A DNA stretch of 64,000 nt, from the NCBI RefSeq assembly GCF_001499995.1, contig NZ_LQIU01000013.1:1-64000 (forward strand), written 5' to 3'. A model generated the notes under the pieces. That model ran no database searches. It was given only the letters and a program-made list of their open reading frames with translations, and was not told the DNA's origin. This DNA is from Mycobacterium sp. IS-1496. GTDB lineage: Bacteria; Actinomycetota; Actinomycetes; Mycobacteriales; Mycobacteriaceae. The translations under genes were made by a program, and so were the position numbers. Shown here in pieces: positions 8,118 to 17,148 of this stretch; within the stretch, counting starts at the first letter, position 1; each line of letters begins with the position of its first letter.

Positions 8118-10660
8118 CTTCCATCAATGTCTGTGATCGTGAGATCACCGGGAGGTACGTCCGCACCATCGATCACCGCTTCTGGTATCCCGGTCGGCAG
8201 GAATCCGCCCGGAATCCACTGCTCATTCGCACCGGCTTCATTACCTGAGGGTATTCGCAAGTCGAAGTTGCTGGGTTCGGGCACGTCTACGCGCACCACC
8301 CCATCGGTTTCGAAGTACCCGTCCGGCAGTCCGAGGGCTTGCTCCAACGCGCGACGGTCGCCGCCGGTGGCCTCCATAAGAGTTTCGAGTTCCCGAGTGG
8401 GAAAGACGAACGTTGTCCCGTCCCGGTGCCCAATTCCATAGTCTTCGAGCGCTTCTGCAGTCATGAACCGACTGGCACCATCATCGAAGCGCTCCAGGTG
8501 ATGTTCGATGAACTCCTGCGGAAGATATTCCGACGGATCAGGACGAGTTCCTTTGTCCATCGCCTGTATCTCGTCGCGCGTTTCCTCTGACAGCACATTC
8601 TGATCCCACCGTGGTGGGTCGGGAACACCGTCGTCGCGGAGGTGGGGCTCAGCGCTGTCCGGATGATGACCGCTCCCATCAGACGCTCCTGAGCCGCTGA
8701 CAGTTGAAGAGTCACTCGACGTCGGCGTCGGGTCGTGAGGCACACTCGGATGGGGTTGCGAGGAAGAAGAAGCCGGCGGCGCCAAGTCCACCCAATTCTC
8801 GCCAGTCGCCCCCTGTGAGGCCAGAGGGGCTCGGGGTTCTGGCGCCAAAGCGGCGTGAAGGGAGCCCGCACCGGGCCCGACCCGCTCCTGCAATGACGTC
8901 CCACTCGGCGACGGCGCCTCGACCGCCCGCGTCGAGGCGGCAGTTGAGGGTGACACCTGCGGCGAGCCCGGCTCGGCCGAACGCGGCGCTGCGGTGTCTG
9001 GCACCGCCTGTGGCGGCACCTCTGCGCGGGAGCCACCTCCTTCAGGACTCGGCTGCGAAGACAGGTCCGCCGGATGCGGCCCACCAGAATCCGGCGTCGA
9101 ATGCGGGAGTCCGTGCGGCATGGCGGATTCGGGAAGCCGAGACCCCTCCGAGATCCGCGGCACACCCGGCTCGGCCAGCGACGGAGGCAGCGCCGGCCCC
9201 TTGGCGCCCGACCCTGCGCCGGACGAAAGGTCGTCGGCCAGGGTGGTGAGGTCTTCGAGCTTGCTGGCGATCTCAGATGCATGCCCAGCAATGGGAGCGG
9301 TGGCATCGGCCGCGCCCGCCGCAGCGCGTACCACCGGGCCGGCCTCGCCGGCGTCGGCCGCGGCGCCGGCTCCACGGAGCCCCGTCTTGGCCGCGCCGAC
9401 ACCAGTGACGGCCGACCCCGCTTCGAACAGCACCCCGCCGAGGCCCAGGCCCGGGCGGTCCGCTCGCCAGTCCTCGGCGTGCACGATTCCGCCGAGCATG
9501 TCCTTGCCGTGGTCGAGTGCGCCGGACGGATCCATGGCCACGCCGGTGGGAGTGGCGTACTTCAAAGTGTCGAGCACTCCGCCCCATGCCGCCCCCGCCG
9601 CCTCGGGATCGGAGGCGAACCTGGCCGGATCGAGCTGCTGGACACCGACAACCGTCTCCAACCCACCTTTGATGATCCCCTCGCCCACATTGGAATGGAA
9701 CTCGAACGCAGTTGCCAGCGCTCCGCCGACGTCGTCTCCGAGATAGTGGGTGAACTCGCGACGAGCACTCTGCTGCATAGAGACCACCGCGTCGTCGAGA
9801 GCCGTGATCAGCGACTCCATCAACGAAATGCGGCCGTCGGCCTGCCGCCCGAAGTTTTCCAAGACCTCCTTGACGTCATCGGCGATCTCCTTGATCTCCT
9901 CGAGGGCGTCACCGCTGAACACCGCCTTGATGCCGTCGAAGATCCCGGATGGTGACACCCGATCGCAGAGATCGCGGATGGCGTCTTGAGTCGCTTGCAC
10001 GTCGTCCGCGAACTCACGGATCTGCGTGGCGAGATTTCCCGCCTCGGTCGCCACCTCGGAAAGCGACCGTGACAATTCCGCCATCGCCGACGTCATCGCG
10101 CCGCCTTCCGGAATCTTCTGGCCTGCAATCACTCCCGACGGACCGCTCAGCCCGACGGCGATCCCGTTGATCGCTGATGCGAATGTCTGCCACGCCTCTG
10201 CCGAATCGCGCAGCCGAGCGGGATCGCCGTCGGGCCACGTATCCGGGATGAAGGTCTGCAGCACCGACCAGAGGAACGGCGGTGGCACTCCACCGCCCAG
10301 GGAGGGCGGGGAAGACGGCGTGGCGAACTCAGTCGGCTTCTCCGGCGCCGTCAACGTCGCGGTACCACCACCTATCGTCGACGCCGCGTTCGCCTGCGAG
10401 TAGTTCGTCGCGGACATGCCGACGCCGAATCCGACGTTGCGCGACGCATTGACCAATGCCGCGCCGGCGTCCAGGAGCGCCTGCGCAGACTTCTGATACG
10501 CCATCCCGAAGGCCAGTCCTGAGGGATCGAGACCACTGGGTGCGCCCCCGCCCAAGCCCGATGACAGCGCTGCGATGGCTGTCGACAGCTCGTCACCGAC
10601 GGTGGTGACTGCCTCCCCGGCTCCGGCCAGCGCATCGGGGTCGACGACGATGGGCGCCAC
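8114..10660 (-). CDS. CpnT-like ESX-secreted polymorphic toxin with non-TNT C-terminal domain
   Basis: The 848-residue protein has three regions. The N terminus (about 1-320) is helical and resembles the channel/secretion domain of mycobacterial CpnT, with WXG-like helices and a Gly/Ala/Pro-rich linker near 100-140. The middle (about 430-690) is a low-complexity Pro/Ser/Gly linker. The last ~160 residues form a compact domain containing YLPQEFIEHHLERFDDGASRF and SGNEAGANEQWIPGG. I recall similar blocks at the ends of other polymorphic toxins, but I cannot name the fold or the activity. The gene sits six bases after the EsxE-like gene and overlaps the immunity candidate. The order EsxF-EsxE-CpnT-immunity matches the M. 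tuberculosis cpnT locus, except that the TNT domain is replaced. Confidence 0.82.
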   Translation of the reverse strand: MAPIVVDPDALAGAGEAVTTVGDELSTAIAALSSGLGGGAPSGLDPSGLAFGMAYQKSAQALLDAGAALVNASRNVGFGVGMSATNYSQANAASTIGGGTATLTAPEKPTEFATPSSPPSLGGGVPPPFLWSVLQTFIPDTWPDGDPARLRDSAEAWQTFASAINGIAVGLSGPSGVIAGQKIPEGGAMTSAMAELSRSLSEVATEAGNLATQIREFADDVQATQDAIRDLCDRVSPSGIFDGIKAVFSGDALEEIKEIADDVKEVLENFGRQADGRISLMESLITALDDAVVSMQQSARREFTHYLGDDVGGALATAFEFHSNVGEGIIKGGLETVVGVQQLDPARFASDPEAAGAAWGGVLDTLKYATPTGVAMDPSGALDHGKDMLGGIVHAEDWRADRPGLGLGGVLFEAGSAVTGVGAAKTGLRGAGAAADAGEAGPVVRAAAGAADATAPIAGHASEIASKLEDLTTLADDLSSGAGSGAKGPALPPSLAEPGVPRISEGSRLPESAMPHGLPHSTPDSGGPHPADLSSQPSPEGGGSRAEVPPQAVPDTAAPRSAEPGSPQVSPSTAASTRAVEAPSPSGTSLQERVGPGAGSLHAALAPEPRAPLASQGATGENWVDLAPPASSSSQPHPSVPHDPTPTSSDSSTVSGSGASDGSGHHPDSAEPHLRDDGVPDPPRWDQNVLSEETRDEIQAMDKGTRPDPSEYLPQEFIEHHLERFDDGASRFMTAEALEDYGIGHRDGTTFVFPTRELETLMEATGGDRRALEQALGLPDGYFETDGVVRVDVPEPSNFDLRIPSGNEAGANEQWIPGGFLPTGIPEAVIDGADVPPGDLTITDIDGR

Positions 10661-10666
10661 GCCGCA

Positions 10667-10954
10667 TCAGCCCCACATGCGTTGATTCGTGGCGGCCGCG
10701 TTCGAATAGTTTGAGTGCGCCTGCTCGGCGATGTCGCGCAGTTGCCCCAGCGCCTCACGCAGCTGCTGCGCCCCGGTATCCCATTGCTGCTGGGCGGCTT
10801 CCTGGGCCGATGCGGCGTCACCGTGCCACGTGAGGCCAAGCGCCGCCACCGATGACCGCACCGCCGCCAGCGCTTGTTCGAGGTCGGAGTAAAACGCCGA
10901 CATGCGATCCACACCGTCGAGCAACGCCTCCAGGTCCACGGCGAAACCGGCCAT
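10667..10954 (-). CDS. EsxE-like WXG100 protein
   Basis: The 95-residue helical hairpin has the WXG100 turn as W-H-G (LTWHGDAAS). Its C terminus, HSNYSNAAATNQRMWG, closely resembles the end of M. tuberculosis EsxE (HANY...ATN.GMW), the partner of EsxF in CpnT export. The ATG overlaps the stop of the upstream EsxF-like gene in TGATG, indicating translational coupling. An upstream in-frame start would add 58 residues overlapping the preceding gene and is rejected. It is expected to form a heterodimer with the EsxF-like protein and to be needed for secretion or membrane pore formation. Confidence 0.88.
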   Translation of the reverse strand: MAGFAVDLEALLDGVDRMSAFYSDLEQALAAVRSSVAALGLTWHGDAASAQEAAQQQWDTGAQQLREALGQLRDIAEQAHSNYSNAAATNQRMWG

Positions 10955-11256
10955 CACATCCCTGCCGAGTCGATCGCTGCCTGGCCGTTGGCATCGATGC
11001 TGCCGTAGCTCTGTGCGGCCTGCTCCAACGCTGAGGCCATCGTCTCCAAGCCTTTCATCAAGCTCTGCGCACCCTCGTGCCAGCGGTTCCACACATCGCC
11101 GAATGCCGATGCCGCCTCGCCGGTCCACCCGGACCCGAGAAGACTTCCGAGTTCGCCATCTAGACCGTTCAGGCCGGACCGTGTGTTGTCGACGACTGTG
11201 CGCAACTCCTGCGCAACTCCGCTCACCACGGATTCGGAAACCTGCAGCTCACTCAT
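10954..11256 (-). CDS. EsxF-like WXG100 protein
   Basis: About 100 residues form two helices around the W-T-G turn (SGWTGEAASAFGDVWNRW), typical of WXG100 ESX substrates. It is first in the EsxF-EsxE-toxin-immunity operon, in the same order as the cpnT locus. ATG 11256 (MSELQVSESVV) is preferred over the ATG eight codons upstream because AGGGGGTGG lies just before it. The promoter is probably in the 77 bases between this gene and the end of the NERD-helicase gene. Confidence 0.85.
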   Translation of the reverse strand: MSELQVSESVVSGVAQELRTVVDNTRSGLNGLDGELGSLLGSGWTGEAASAFGDVWNRWHEGAQSLMKGLETMASALEQAAQSYGSIDANGQAAIDSAGM

Positions 11257-11333
11257 GACCACCCCCTGGATGGCATCCATCGTGGCATACCCGGGACGAC
11301 CGTCAGTGCGGCAATTTCGCCACTTCTACGCCC

Positions 11334-12983
11334 CTACGGTACGTTCAGCCGCCGCGCCAGGTCCGGTCCACCGACCTCGCGGATGAAATCCGGGTCCCCA
11401 CAGACGACGAGTTGGTCGCGGGCGCGGGAAAGCCCGACGTAGAGGCGTTCGCGGGAGCGTTCGAACATGCCGGTCTCATTGACCACGAGGACGACACACC
11501 GGCGTTCGAGACCCTTGAATCCCAAGACATGGCCGTAGAACACCTGGTCGGTGTCCCAGAACGAGTCCCAGTACGCCTTGTGGCCTTCCTTCTGCCGCTC
11601 GGCCTGCTCGGGATGACGGCTACCGGTCGTGAGCAGCGCGAGATCCTCAGGCCGCCAACCCTGTTCGAGCAACAAGTCGATCTGGTCGTCCCCCGCATCC
11701 AACGCGTCCTCACGCTTGCACGCCACGAACGTGACCGCCGGCCCCTCGCCGCCCAGATAGCGCATCGGATGGTCGACGAGCGGCTGGAAAGCGTTGGCGA
11801 TCTGGCGGGTGTTGCGCAGATTGTGGTCGAGGATCAACGGCACCAACGGCACCGGCGGTGAGCCGAAACGGTCGAAGACCCGCTGCCCCTCGTCGGTGAA
11901 CACATACAAGCCACCGTCGACCGGGTCCTTGAGCGCAGCGAGCAGCGGATCCCACCAGGCGTCGGCGAAATCCTGTGCCTCGTCGACGACGATCGAGTCG
12001 AAGCGGTGCCCGGGTTCGAGTTGGGTTGCCAGATCGGCCATTTGGAGTGGGAGGTCGTGTTCCCAGAACCGCACGGTCTCCTCGGTGCGGAGCGCTTCAT
12101 CCGGCCCCTCCGGGGCACCCCACTGCACGCCGAGCGCATGAAACTCACCCACGTACGCGGGTCGTTGGCGGCGCGGCCAGGTCTCGGCGATGCGCTCAAG
12201 GTACGACGCGAGGCCATGCGAGTAACAGACCAGCGCCACCCGTTGACCACGCTGCGCCAGCCTCCGCGCCTGCTCCATCGCCAAGAAGGTTTTGCCGCTG
12301 CCGGCCCCGCCGCGCACCTCGACACGGTTCAGTAGCCGGATCGCGTCGAGGATGACCGCCTGGTGATCGGTCAACGCATCGGCAGCGTCCTCGTTGGCCA
12401 GCGCCCGGGCGACGACGTCACGCTGCGGCAGGCCACGCCCGGACAGCGCGGTGTTGAGCTGGTCGATGCCCTGCGTGGTGAGCAGCGGCCGGTCCAGTTC
12501 CTGGCGGACGAGGACATAGCGCAGCTTGTCGACGAGGTTCGGCAGATCTGTGCGGTCCACGACCTTCCAGCGGGGGCAGTCGGGGAGCCCGAAGTCGTCC
12601 GGCAGTTCGGTGTTCGGGAGGACGACCACGTGATCCCAGCGGAGCCGGCCCTGGGTCCAGCGGGGATCCTTCTCGATGAAGTCGCGCAGCGCGTAGCAGG
12701 CTTCGCGGGCCTGGCGGACGGGTTCGATGGTGAACTGGCGGCCGCCGCGGATCTGGCGCCATCCGTCGCCGTCGTGCCAGACCTCGCCGCCCTTGACCTC
12801 GATGCACACGATGCCGGCGCCCGCGATCGCGACGACGAAGTCGACCTCGTGGTCCTTGAGGTGGTCGGTGACGCGTTGGCCCGGCACCACGAGGTCGTTG
12901 GGCTCGAGCTGATTGATCAGCGCCTGGTAGGTGCTGCGCTCGGAACTCTTGAGGCGTGGATGCTCGTCGGGAGTGATGGTCAC
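11334..12983 (-). CDS. NERD nuclease-domain/UvrD-like helicase fusion
   Basis: The 549-residue protein starts with a NERD (nuclease-related) domain: DFVVAIAGAGIVCIEVKGG around residues 50-66 carries the D...E-x-K catalytic pattern. A superfamily 1 helicase/ATPase core follows, with Walker A GGAGSGKTFLA near 228, DEAQDF near 338, and the C-terminal motifs LRNTRQIANAF and YVGLSRARDQLVV. Such proteins are broadly distributed and tied to DNA repair or defence. GTG 12983 has AGGGGAG ten bases upstream. It lies between two ESX toxin cassettes but is not an obvious part of either. Confidence 0.88.
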   Translation of the reverse strand: MTITPDEHPRLKSSERSTYQALINQLEPNDLVVPGQRVTDHLKDHEVDFVVAIAGAGIVCIEVKGGEVWHDGDGWRQIRGGRQFTIEPVRQAREACYALRDFIEKDPRWTQGRLRWDHVVVLPNTELPDDFGLPDCPRWKVVDRTDLPNLVDKLRYVLVRQELDRPLLTTQGIDQLNTALSGRGLPQRDVVARALANEDAADALTDHQAVILDAIRLLNRVEVRGGAGSGKTFLAMEQARRLAQRGQRVALVCYSHGLASYLERIAETWPRRQRPAYVGEFHALGVQWGAPEGPDEALRTEETVRFWEHDLPLQMADLATQLEPGHRFDSIVVDEAQDFADAWWDPLLAALKDPVDGGLYVFTDEGQRVFDRFGSPPVPLVPLILDHNLRNTRQIANAFQPLVDHPMRYLGGEGPAVTFVACKREDALDAGDDQIDLLLEQGWRPEDLALLTTGSRHPEQAERQKEGHKAYWDSFWDTDQVFYGHVLGFKGLERRCVVLVVNETGMFERSRERLYVGLSRARDQLVVCGDPDFIREVGGPDLARRLNVP

Positions 12984-13223
12984 GGCACCGAACTCCCCTG
13001 TTCGAACCTGAGCAGCATGCCGACCTCCCCGTGACGCGCAGTTCCGTTGTGGATGCTAGGTGACTGAAAGGCAATAACGTGGCTGGTGGCGCCGGCGAAT
13101 GCGCTTGGCAATTTGCCGGGCCGGTGGCCACCGCAGCGGTGTTAGTGTGCGGCTAACAGGGGAAAGGGGGGGACGATATCGCATCCGCATGAGCCGCTGA
13201 AAACCGATCCGACAGAGCTACGC

Positions 13224-13490
13224 ATGGCCGCAGACCAACTCGACGGGCAAGCCGGCGGATTCCGCGCAGGGCACCAAGCCGTACAGGCCCGAGCGAGCAA
13301 AGCCGCTCTCGGGTCGGGCTCCGCGGCCGCTGCGTTGCCGGGAATGTTGGCGGCGTGGGAAGCCGACGGCGCGAAGTTCGAGGAGCATTTCGCCAGGCAC
13401 GCGCGAGGACACCGCGAGGCGGCGGACGGCTATGTGCGCACAGATGCCGGCAGCGCCGACAAAATCGACAACGCGGGTTCGGCACCCTGA
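13224..13490 (+). CDS. EspC/DUF2580-like ESX substrate, start uncertain
   Basis: From the first ATG the frame gives 88 residues in a helical hairpin pattern. In-frame sequence just upstream reads LKTDPTELR directly before MAADQLDGQAG. Together these match the N terminus of EspC-like type VII secretion targets (VdPteLr-x2-A-x-qL). The true start is therefore probably 5' of 13224, but no ATG, GTG or TTG exists in frame between the stop at 13143 and 13224. Only rare codons such as ATA 13176 or CTG 13197 are available, and a run of seven G at 13166-13172 lies nearby. The gene ends ten bases before the TNT-toxin gene and is probably its secretion partner. Confidence 0.7.
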   Translation: MAADQLDGQAGGFRAGHQAVQARASKAALGSGSAAAALPGMLAAWEADGAKFEEHFARHARGHREAADGYVRTDAGSADKIDNAGSAP

Positions 13491-13499
13491 GTTGGCCGC

Positions 13500-15218
13500 A
13501 TGGCGCTGAACCTCAAGGAGCTCAAGGAGTGGTCTCCCGAGATCGCCGACCTGGCCCAATCAGCGCGTGACGCGGCCGCGAACCACACCGACTCCGCCGA
13601 CTTCTATCGCTCGCTGGTGACGGTGTCCACCTGGGAGGGAGAAGGCGCGCAGGCGGCCAGGTCCGCGTTGGTGGCCACGGCAAGTGACCACGACGCGGTG
13701 GCCGACAGCCTCGGCACCGCGGCGAGCCGGATGGAACGTGTCCACCAAGACGCCGAGGAGCTCGCCGAGACGATCAAGCGCATCCTCGATGACGCCGCCG
13801 CCCAGCCTGCGGTGTCCATCGACGAGACCACCAACCAGGTGATCCCACCCGGCACCAGTCACATGACCGAGGAGTACGCCGCAGAGGTTGCGGCCAAAGT
13901 CACCGAGCTACAGGGGCGTATCGCCGCCGCGCTCGCCGACGGAGAGCGATTGGACGCCGAACTGGCAGGGGCGATCACCGCCGCCGGCGAGATAGCCGCG
14001 CCGGCGGTGAAGTCGGCAGGGTCACTCGAAGACCTAATGCTCCCCCAGAGCGGCGAGCAGCGCAGACCAGCACCGAACAGTCTCGACGACGCGCTAAATC
14101 AGCTCACCGGGAAATCCGGCGACGGGCCCGCGTCATCGGAGCCGGGCGAATCCGCAGACAGCCCGGCCACCGGACCGCTGCCGATCGACCCCGCGAAGGT
14201 TCAGCAGTTCAAAGAGCTTGCCCGGCAGACGATGCTGCGCGACGGCGTGCTGCCAGAGCAGATCGAGCAGCAACTCGACGCGATCGTCGCCGCAGCGCAG
14301 AAACCACTGCCCACAGCCAAGCCGCCCGAGAGCGGACCGAAACCGCGCCCCAGCTTCGCCGACGGTTTCGCCGACGGCTGGTTCAACACCGAGGAAGGCA
14401 TCAAGGACCTCGTCGGCGCCAACGGATGGGAGGACCTCAAAGGCGCCTGGACCGACATGGCCAAGGGCTCGTGGGAACGAGTCACCAACCCCATCGACTC
14501 CTTGACCGAGGAAGTCGAGCATTTGACGAGCTATCCCGAGCACTACCTGGGTGAGGTTGCCGGCGGAACAGCCCTCACCGCGCCCGCCGCCGTGTTCGGC
14601 GGGGAAGCAGCCCTCGCGGCACGAGGCGCCGGAGCCGCGATCCCCGACGAGCTCATCCACACGCCGAGTGCGCCAAGCACGGTCGAGCATTCGACTCCGC
14701 TGCCCGAAGCTCCTGGCCACCACGGCACGCACGTGCCGGTCGCCGATGGGCCACCGCCGCTGCCGCTCCCACCAGATTCACCCTTGTTCGACGGCTACGA
14801 CCCAACACCCCCGGGCCCGGAGTTCACTAACCCTGATGGCGGGTTGATCTACCCCGACGACAGCTTGCCGAGCAAGCCCTATGCGATTCCAGGCACGGTC
14901 ATCGACAATGCCGAGTTGCCCGCGGGCACCGAGCTCGGGCGCTTCGGCTACCCAGGCGGTACATACCTGGCTCCAGAGGGAACCCCCTTCGCCGAACTAT
15001 CACTGCCACCCGAGAGCGCCGCAAAACCGTACTTCAGGTACGTCGTCGACGATCCCACCGCGCTTCCGCCGGGATGGCGCATCGAACAATCACAAGCGGC
15101 GCCCTGGTTTCACCAACCCGGAGGCGGAACGCAGTACCGCATCATTGCACCGCCAGGTATAGAGCCTTCAGTAGACTCGCTACGTCAATCGGGCTACCTG
15201 AAGAGAATAGGTGGATAG
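13500..15218 (+). CDS. ESX-associated toxin with C-terminal TNT (NAD+ glycohydrolase) domain
   Basis: The 572-residue protein has a WXG-like helical N terminus (STWEGEGAQAARSALVATAS), a helical middle and a proline-rich linker around 390-440. A TNT domain occupies the last ~110 residues: AELPAGTELGRFGYPGG, then TYLAPEGTPF, LPPES and GGGTQYRI. TNT hydrolyses NAD+ and kills host or rival cells. The Arg of GRFG and the Gln of GTQY fit conserved TNT positions. One oddity is FAELSLPP, where related proteins often show Arg before (A/S)LPP; here it is Leu. The gene follows an EspC-like gene and is followed at one base by an immunity candidate. Confidence 0.85.
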   Translation: MALNLKELKEWSPEIADLAQSARDAAANHTDSADFYRSLVTVSTWEGEGAQAARSALVATASDHDAVADSLGTAASRMERVHQDAEELAETIKRILDDAAAQPAVSIDETTNQVIPPGTSHMTEEYAAEVAAKVTELQGRIAAALADGERLDAELAGAITAAGEIAAPAVKSAGSLEDLMLPQSGEQRRPAPNSLDDALNQLTGKSGDGPASSEPGESADSPATGPLPIDPAKVQQFKELARQTMLRDGVLPEQIEQQLDAIVAAAQKPLPTAKPPESGPKPRPSFADGFADGWFNTEEGIKDLVGANGWEDLKGAWTDMAKGSWERVTNPIDSLTEEVEHLTSYPEHYLGEVAGGTALTAPAAVFGGEAALAARGAGAAIPDELIHTPSAPSTVEHSTPLPEAPGHHGTHVPVADGPPPLPLPPDSPLFDGYDPTPPGPEFTNPDGGLIYPDDSLPSKPYAIPGTVIDNAELPAGTELGRFGYPGGTYLAPEGTPFAELSLPPESAAKPYFRYVVDDPTALPPGWRIEQSQAAPWFHQPGGGTQYRIIAPPGIEPSVDSLRQSGYLKRIGG

Positions 15219-15219
15219 G

Positions 15220-15702
15220 GTGCCAGATTTCTCACGCCTCTCGAATGACTGGACTCGATGGTCACGCAGAATAGGCATGTCGAACGTCTCGGTCTCTCCA
15301 ATCGAAGACGGCAGCGCAATCGGGTTCGTTTCGGATGATGAATCGTTCTATCTCAGAAGTGATGGCACCTGGTGGGCGATCGACGTCGTTAACGACCGAG
15401 GACGGCGATACAATGACATCGCGCGATTCTCTACATTTGATCTCGCCGAGAAGTTCCTCATCTGGCGGTGGGGGTCCACGATGCGTGATGTACTCGGCGC
15501 CAAGATATCCGGCCCTGAGCTGTACAAGTTAGGCCGCAGTGCGGATGTCGTTGTCCTGCCCACCGAAAATGAGTGGCTCTTTGAACTTCAGTCCGAGGCC
15601 GGAACTGCGCGTCTCTCAGAGCCACAAGCGACGATCTTCAGTCATCTGATGTTGAAACCGGTCGATGAGATTGAGCAGATGGTCAAACATGGCGTCTCAT
15701 AG
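15220..15702 (+). CDS. Probable immunity protein for the TNT toxin (Imm61/IFT-like)
   Basis: About 160 residues follow the toxin stop by one base. A GTG at 15211 is also in frame, but AGGTGG at 15208-15213 fits GTG 15220 better. The sequence has an N-terminal alpha/beta part with ESFYLRSDGTWWAIDVV, then RFSTFDLAEKFLIWRWGS, and a helical C terminus, FSHLMLKPVDEIEQMV. The pattern F-D-x-x-E-K-x-L-x-W-R-x-G-S resembles the immunity proteins placed after mycobacterial TNT toxins (I recall these as Imm61), but I could not verify this. The expected role is to bind and block TNT in the producing cell. Confidence 0.72.
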   Translation: MPDFSRLSNDWTRWSRRIGMSNVSVSPIEDGSAIGFVSDDESFYLRSDGTWWAIDVVNDRGRRYNDIARFSTFDLAEKFLIWRWGSTMRDVLGAKISGPELYKLGRSADVVVLPTENEWLFELQSEAGTARLSEPQATIFSHLMLKPVDEIEQMVKHGVS

Positions 15703-15777
15703 TGACCTCTACGCGCAAAGCAGTCTTCAGAAATCTCATGTGGGTCTGCTGCACGGATAGGTGACATCTGAGTTGGC

Positions 15778-16053
15778 TTGCCCGTGACGGGTGGGCTGGA
15801 TGTCCTTGTGCCCAGGTCCTATCCCCGAGAGTTCCGCGACGACGTCATGCGGGTCGCTCGCAATCGAGACGACGGGGTGACGATCGAGCAGAACGCCACC
15901 GATTTCGGGGTGCACCCGAAGACCCTGCACAAGTGGATGCGCCAGGCCGACATCGACGAAGGCGCCAAACCCGGTAAGAGCACCAGCGAGTCGGCTGAGC
16001 TGCGCGAAGCGCGGCGGCGAATCAAGTTCTTGGAGAGAGCACATCGCCTGTAA
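15778..16053 (+). mobile_element. IS3-family OrfA remnant
   Basis: The frame reads RSYPREFRDDVMRVARNRDD, then TDFGVHPKTLHKWMRQADIDEG, then ESAELREARRRIKFLE. This is the helix-turn-helix and leucine-zipper part of an IS3-family OrfA. It breaks at HRL* where an intact OrfA would continue with about 20 more residues, and no OrfB follows. It is a dead insertion-sequence fragment in the gap after the TNT cassette. Confidence 0.8.
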
Positions 16054-16239
16054 GGCTTTACATGGCTGGCCCGGTGCTGGCTGACGGGATCGGTGTCGCC
16101 GTCCTGGCCGAGTGTGACTCGTGAATCGCCTGGCCTCTGCGAAGGGTGCTCTTCCCAGGATCTGTCCACCTGGCCGAGGGCGGCGGCGCCGGCCCGGTCT
16201 TGCTTCGGTGGCTTGATCAAAAGCCTGTCCGACTCGTTG

Positions 16240-16413
16240 CCGCGAGTCGCGGCCCGTTACGATGCCCGCCGCGCAGCGACGTGGTGTCGGCAAGACCGAT
16301 GCCATCGACGCGGTCCGATCGCACGCTCGGTCCTGGCCGTCGACATCACCCGGCTGCCTCGGCCGCGAGCTGCCGGGCAACGGGTTGCGTTGCGGGTTCT
16401 GACGACCTCGTGA
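16240..16413 (+). mobile_element. IS110-family transposase remnant, frameshifted
   Basis: GKTDAIDAVR is read at 16289-16318 in one frame and continues after a frameshift as IARSVLAVDITRLPRPRAAG and RVALRVLTTS to the stop. These are conserved blocks of the N-terminal half of IS110-type DEDD transposases. Sequence between about 16054 and 16240 is also likely transposon debris, but I cannot align it. No intact transposase is present. Confidence 0.7.
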
Positions 16414-16512
16414 GGTTCATGCGCACGCGCGCACGTTGCCTGTCTTCTATCCGAGGTATCTACGGCGAGTCGCCAAGGAAGCACGGATATAAGCGGAACG
16501 CCTTCGGGTGCG

Positions 16513-16818
16513 TCAGATGAGTCCTGACGCCTGAGCCAGCATGAGGCCGGGCAGGAACAACGCGAGTGCAGCGGGGGCAGCGATCAGCCCGATCAACATC
16601 CCCTGCCCGATTTGGCCCGAGGCGCCCACGCGCGACCTGAGAATCAATGCAATCACCAGGTCGACCAGAAGCAACGGTAGGACGTAGATCGCGAGTACAA
16701 ACCACGGCAGGAATATCCAAACGGCGAACTCGACGACGAGCGTGTTCACGACCGCCGCCACGAACGTGATGGGTCCGTATGTCAGCTTGAACCGTTGTGC
16801 AGAAGCATCTTTCACCAT
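16513..16818 (-). CDS. Small integral membrane protein
   Basis: The ~101-residue protein (MVKDASAQRFKLTYGPITF...) has about three hydrophobic helices: FVAAVVNTLVVEFAVWIFLPW, AIYVLPLLLVDLVIALIL and LIGLIAAPAALALFLPGLML. It overlaps the upstream membrane-protein gene by seven bases, so the two form a coupled pair. The frame extends further upstream but there runs antisense-like through the neighbour. No family is recognised. Its place directly after the ESX pseudogene and membrane partner hints at a small membrane operon of unknown role. Confidence 0.6.
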   Translation of the reverse strand: MVKDASAQRFKLTYGPITFVAAVVNTLVVEFAVWIFLPWFVLAIYVLPLLLVDLVIALILRSRVGASGQIGQGMLIGLIAAPAALALFLPGLMLAQASGLI

Positions 16819-17135
16819 GCGAGGATCCAAAACCCGTATACGAGACCACCTGTGAGGACCACTGCGAAGGATCCTGCCACGCTGAGCGCCACACCCCGCG
16901 CGCGCGATGACGCAAGCTTGATCAGCAATGTGAATAGCACTGCACACAAGAGGAAGACGGCCCCGGAGCTGACGACGAACAAGACCACTGGAGCGGTGCC
17001 AGGGAACCACCTACCGAGCAGCCATGACGTCACGATGACGAGCGCCAGGACAAGTTGGGTAATGAAGGGCGCTGACCAAGTAGCGGTGGACCAGGTGCGG
17101 TAGTCCACGTCGTTGAGTCGCGCGAGTGCTGTCAT
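16812..17135 (-). CDS. Small integral membrane protein
   Basis: The 107-residue protein has three or four hydrophobic segments: FITQLVLALVIVTSWLLG, PVVLFVVSSGAVFLLCAVLF and ALSVAGSFAVVLTGGLVYGF. It follows the ESX-associated pseudogene by 13 bases and overlaps the next membrane gene by seven. I recognise no family. The pair may have belonged with the now-broken upstream gene. Confidence 0.62.
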   Translation of the reverse strand: MTALARLNDVDYRTWSTATWSAPFITQLVLALVIVTSWLLGRWFPGTAPVVLFVVSSGAVFLLCAVLFTLLIKLASSRARGVALSVAGSFAVVLTGGLVYGFWILAW

Positions 17136-17148
17136 GTCGCCTGCCTGA

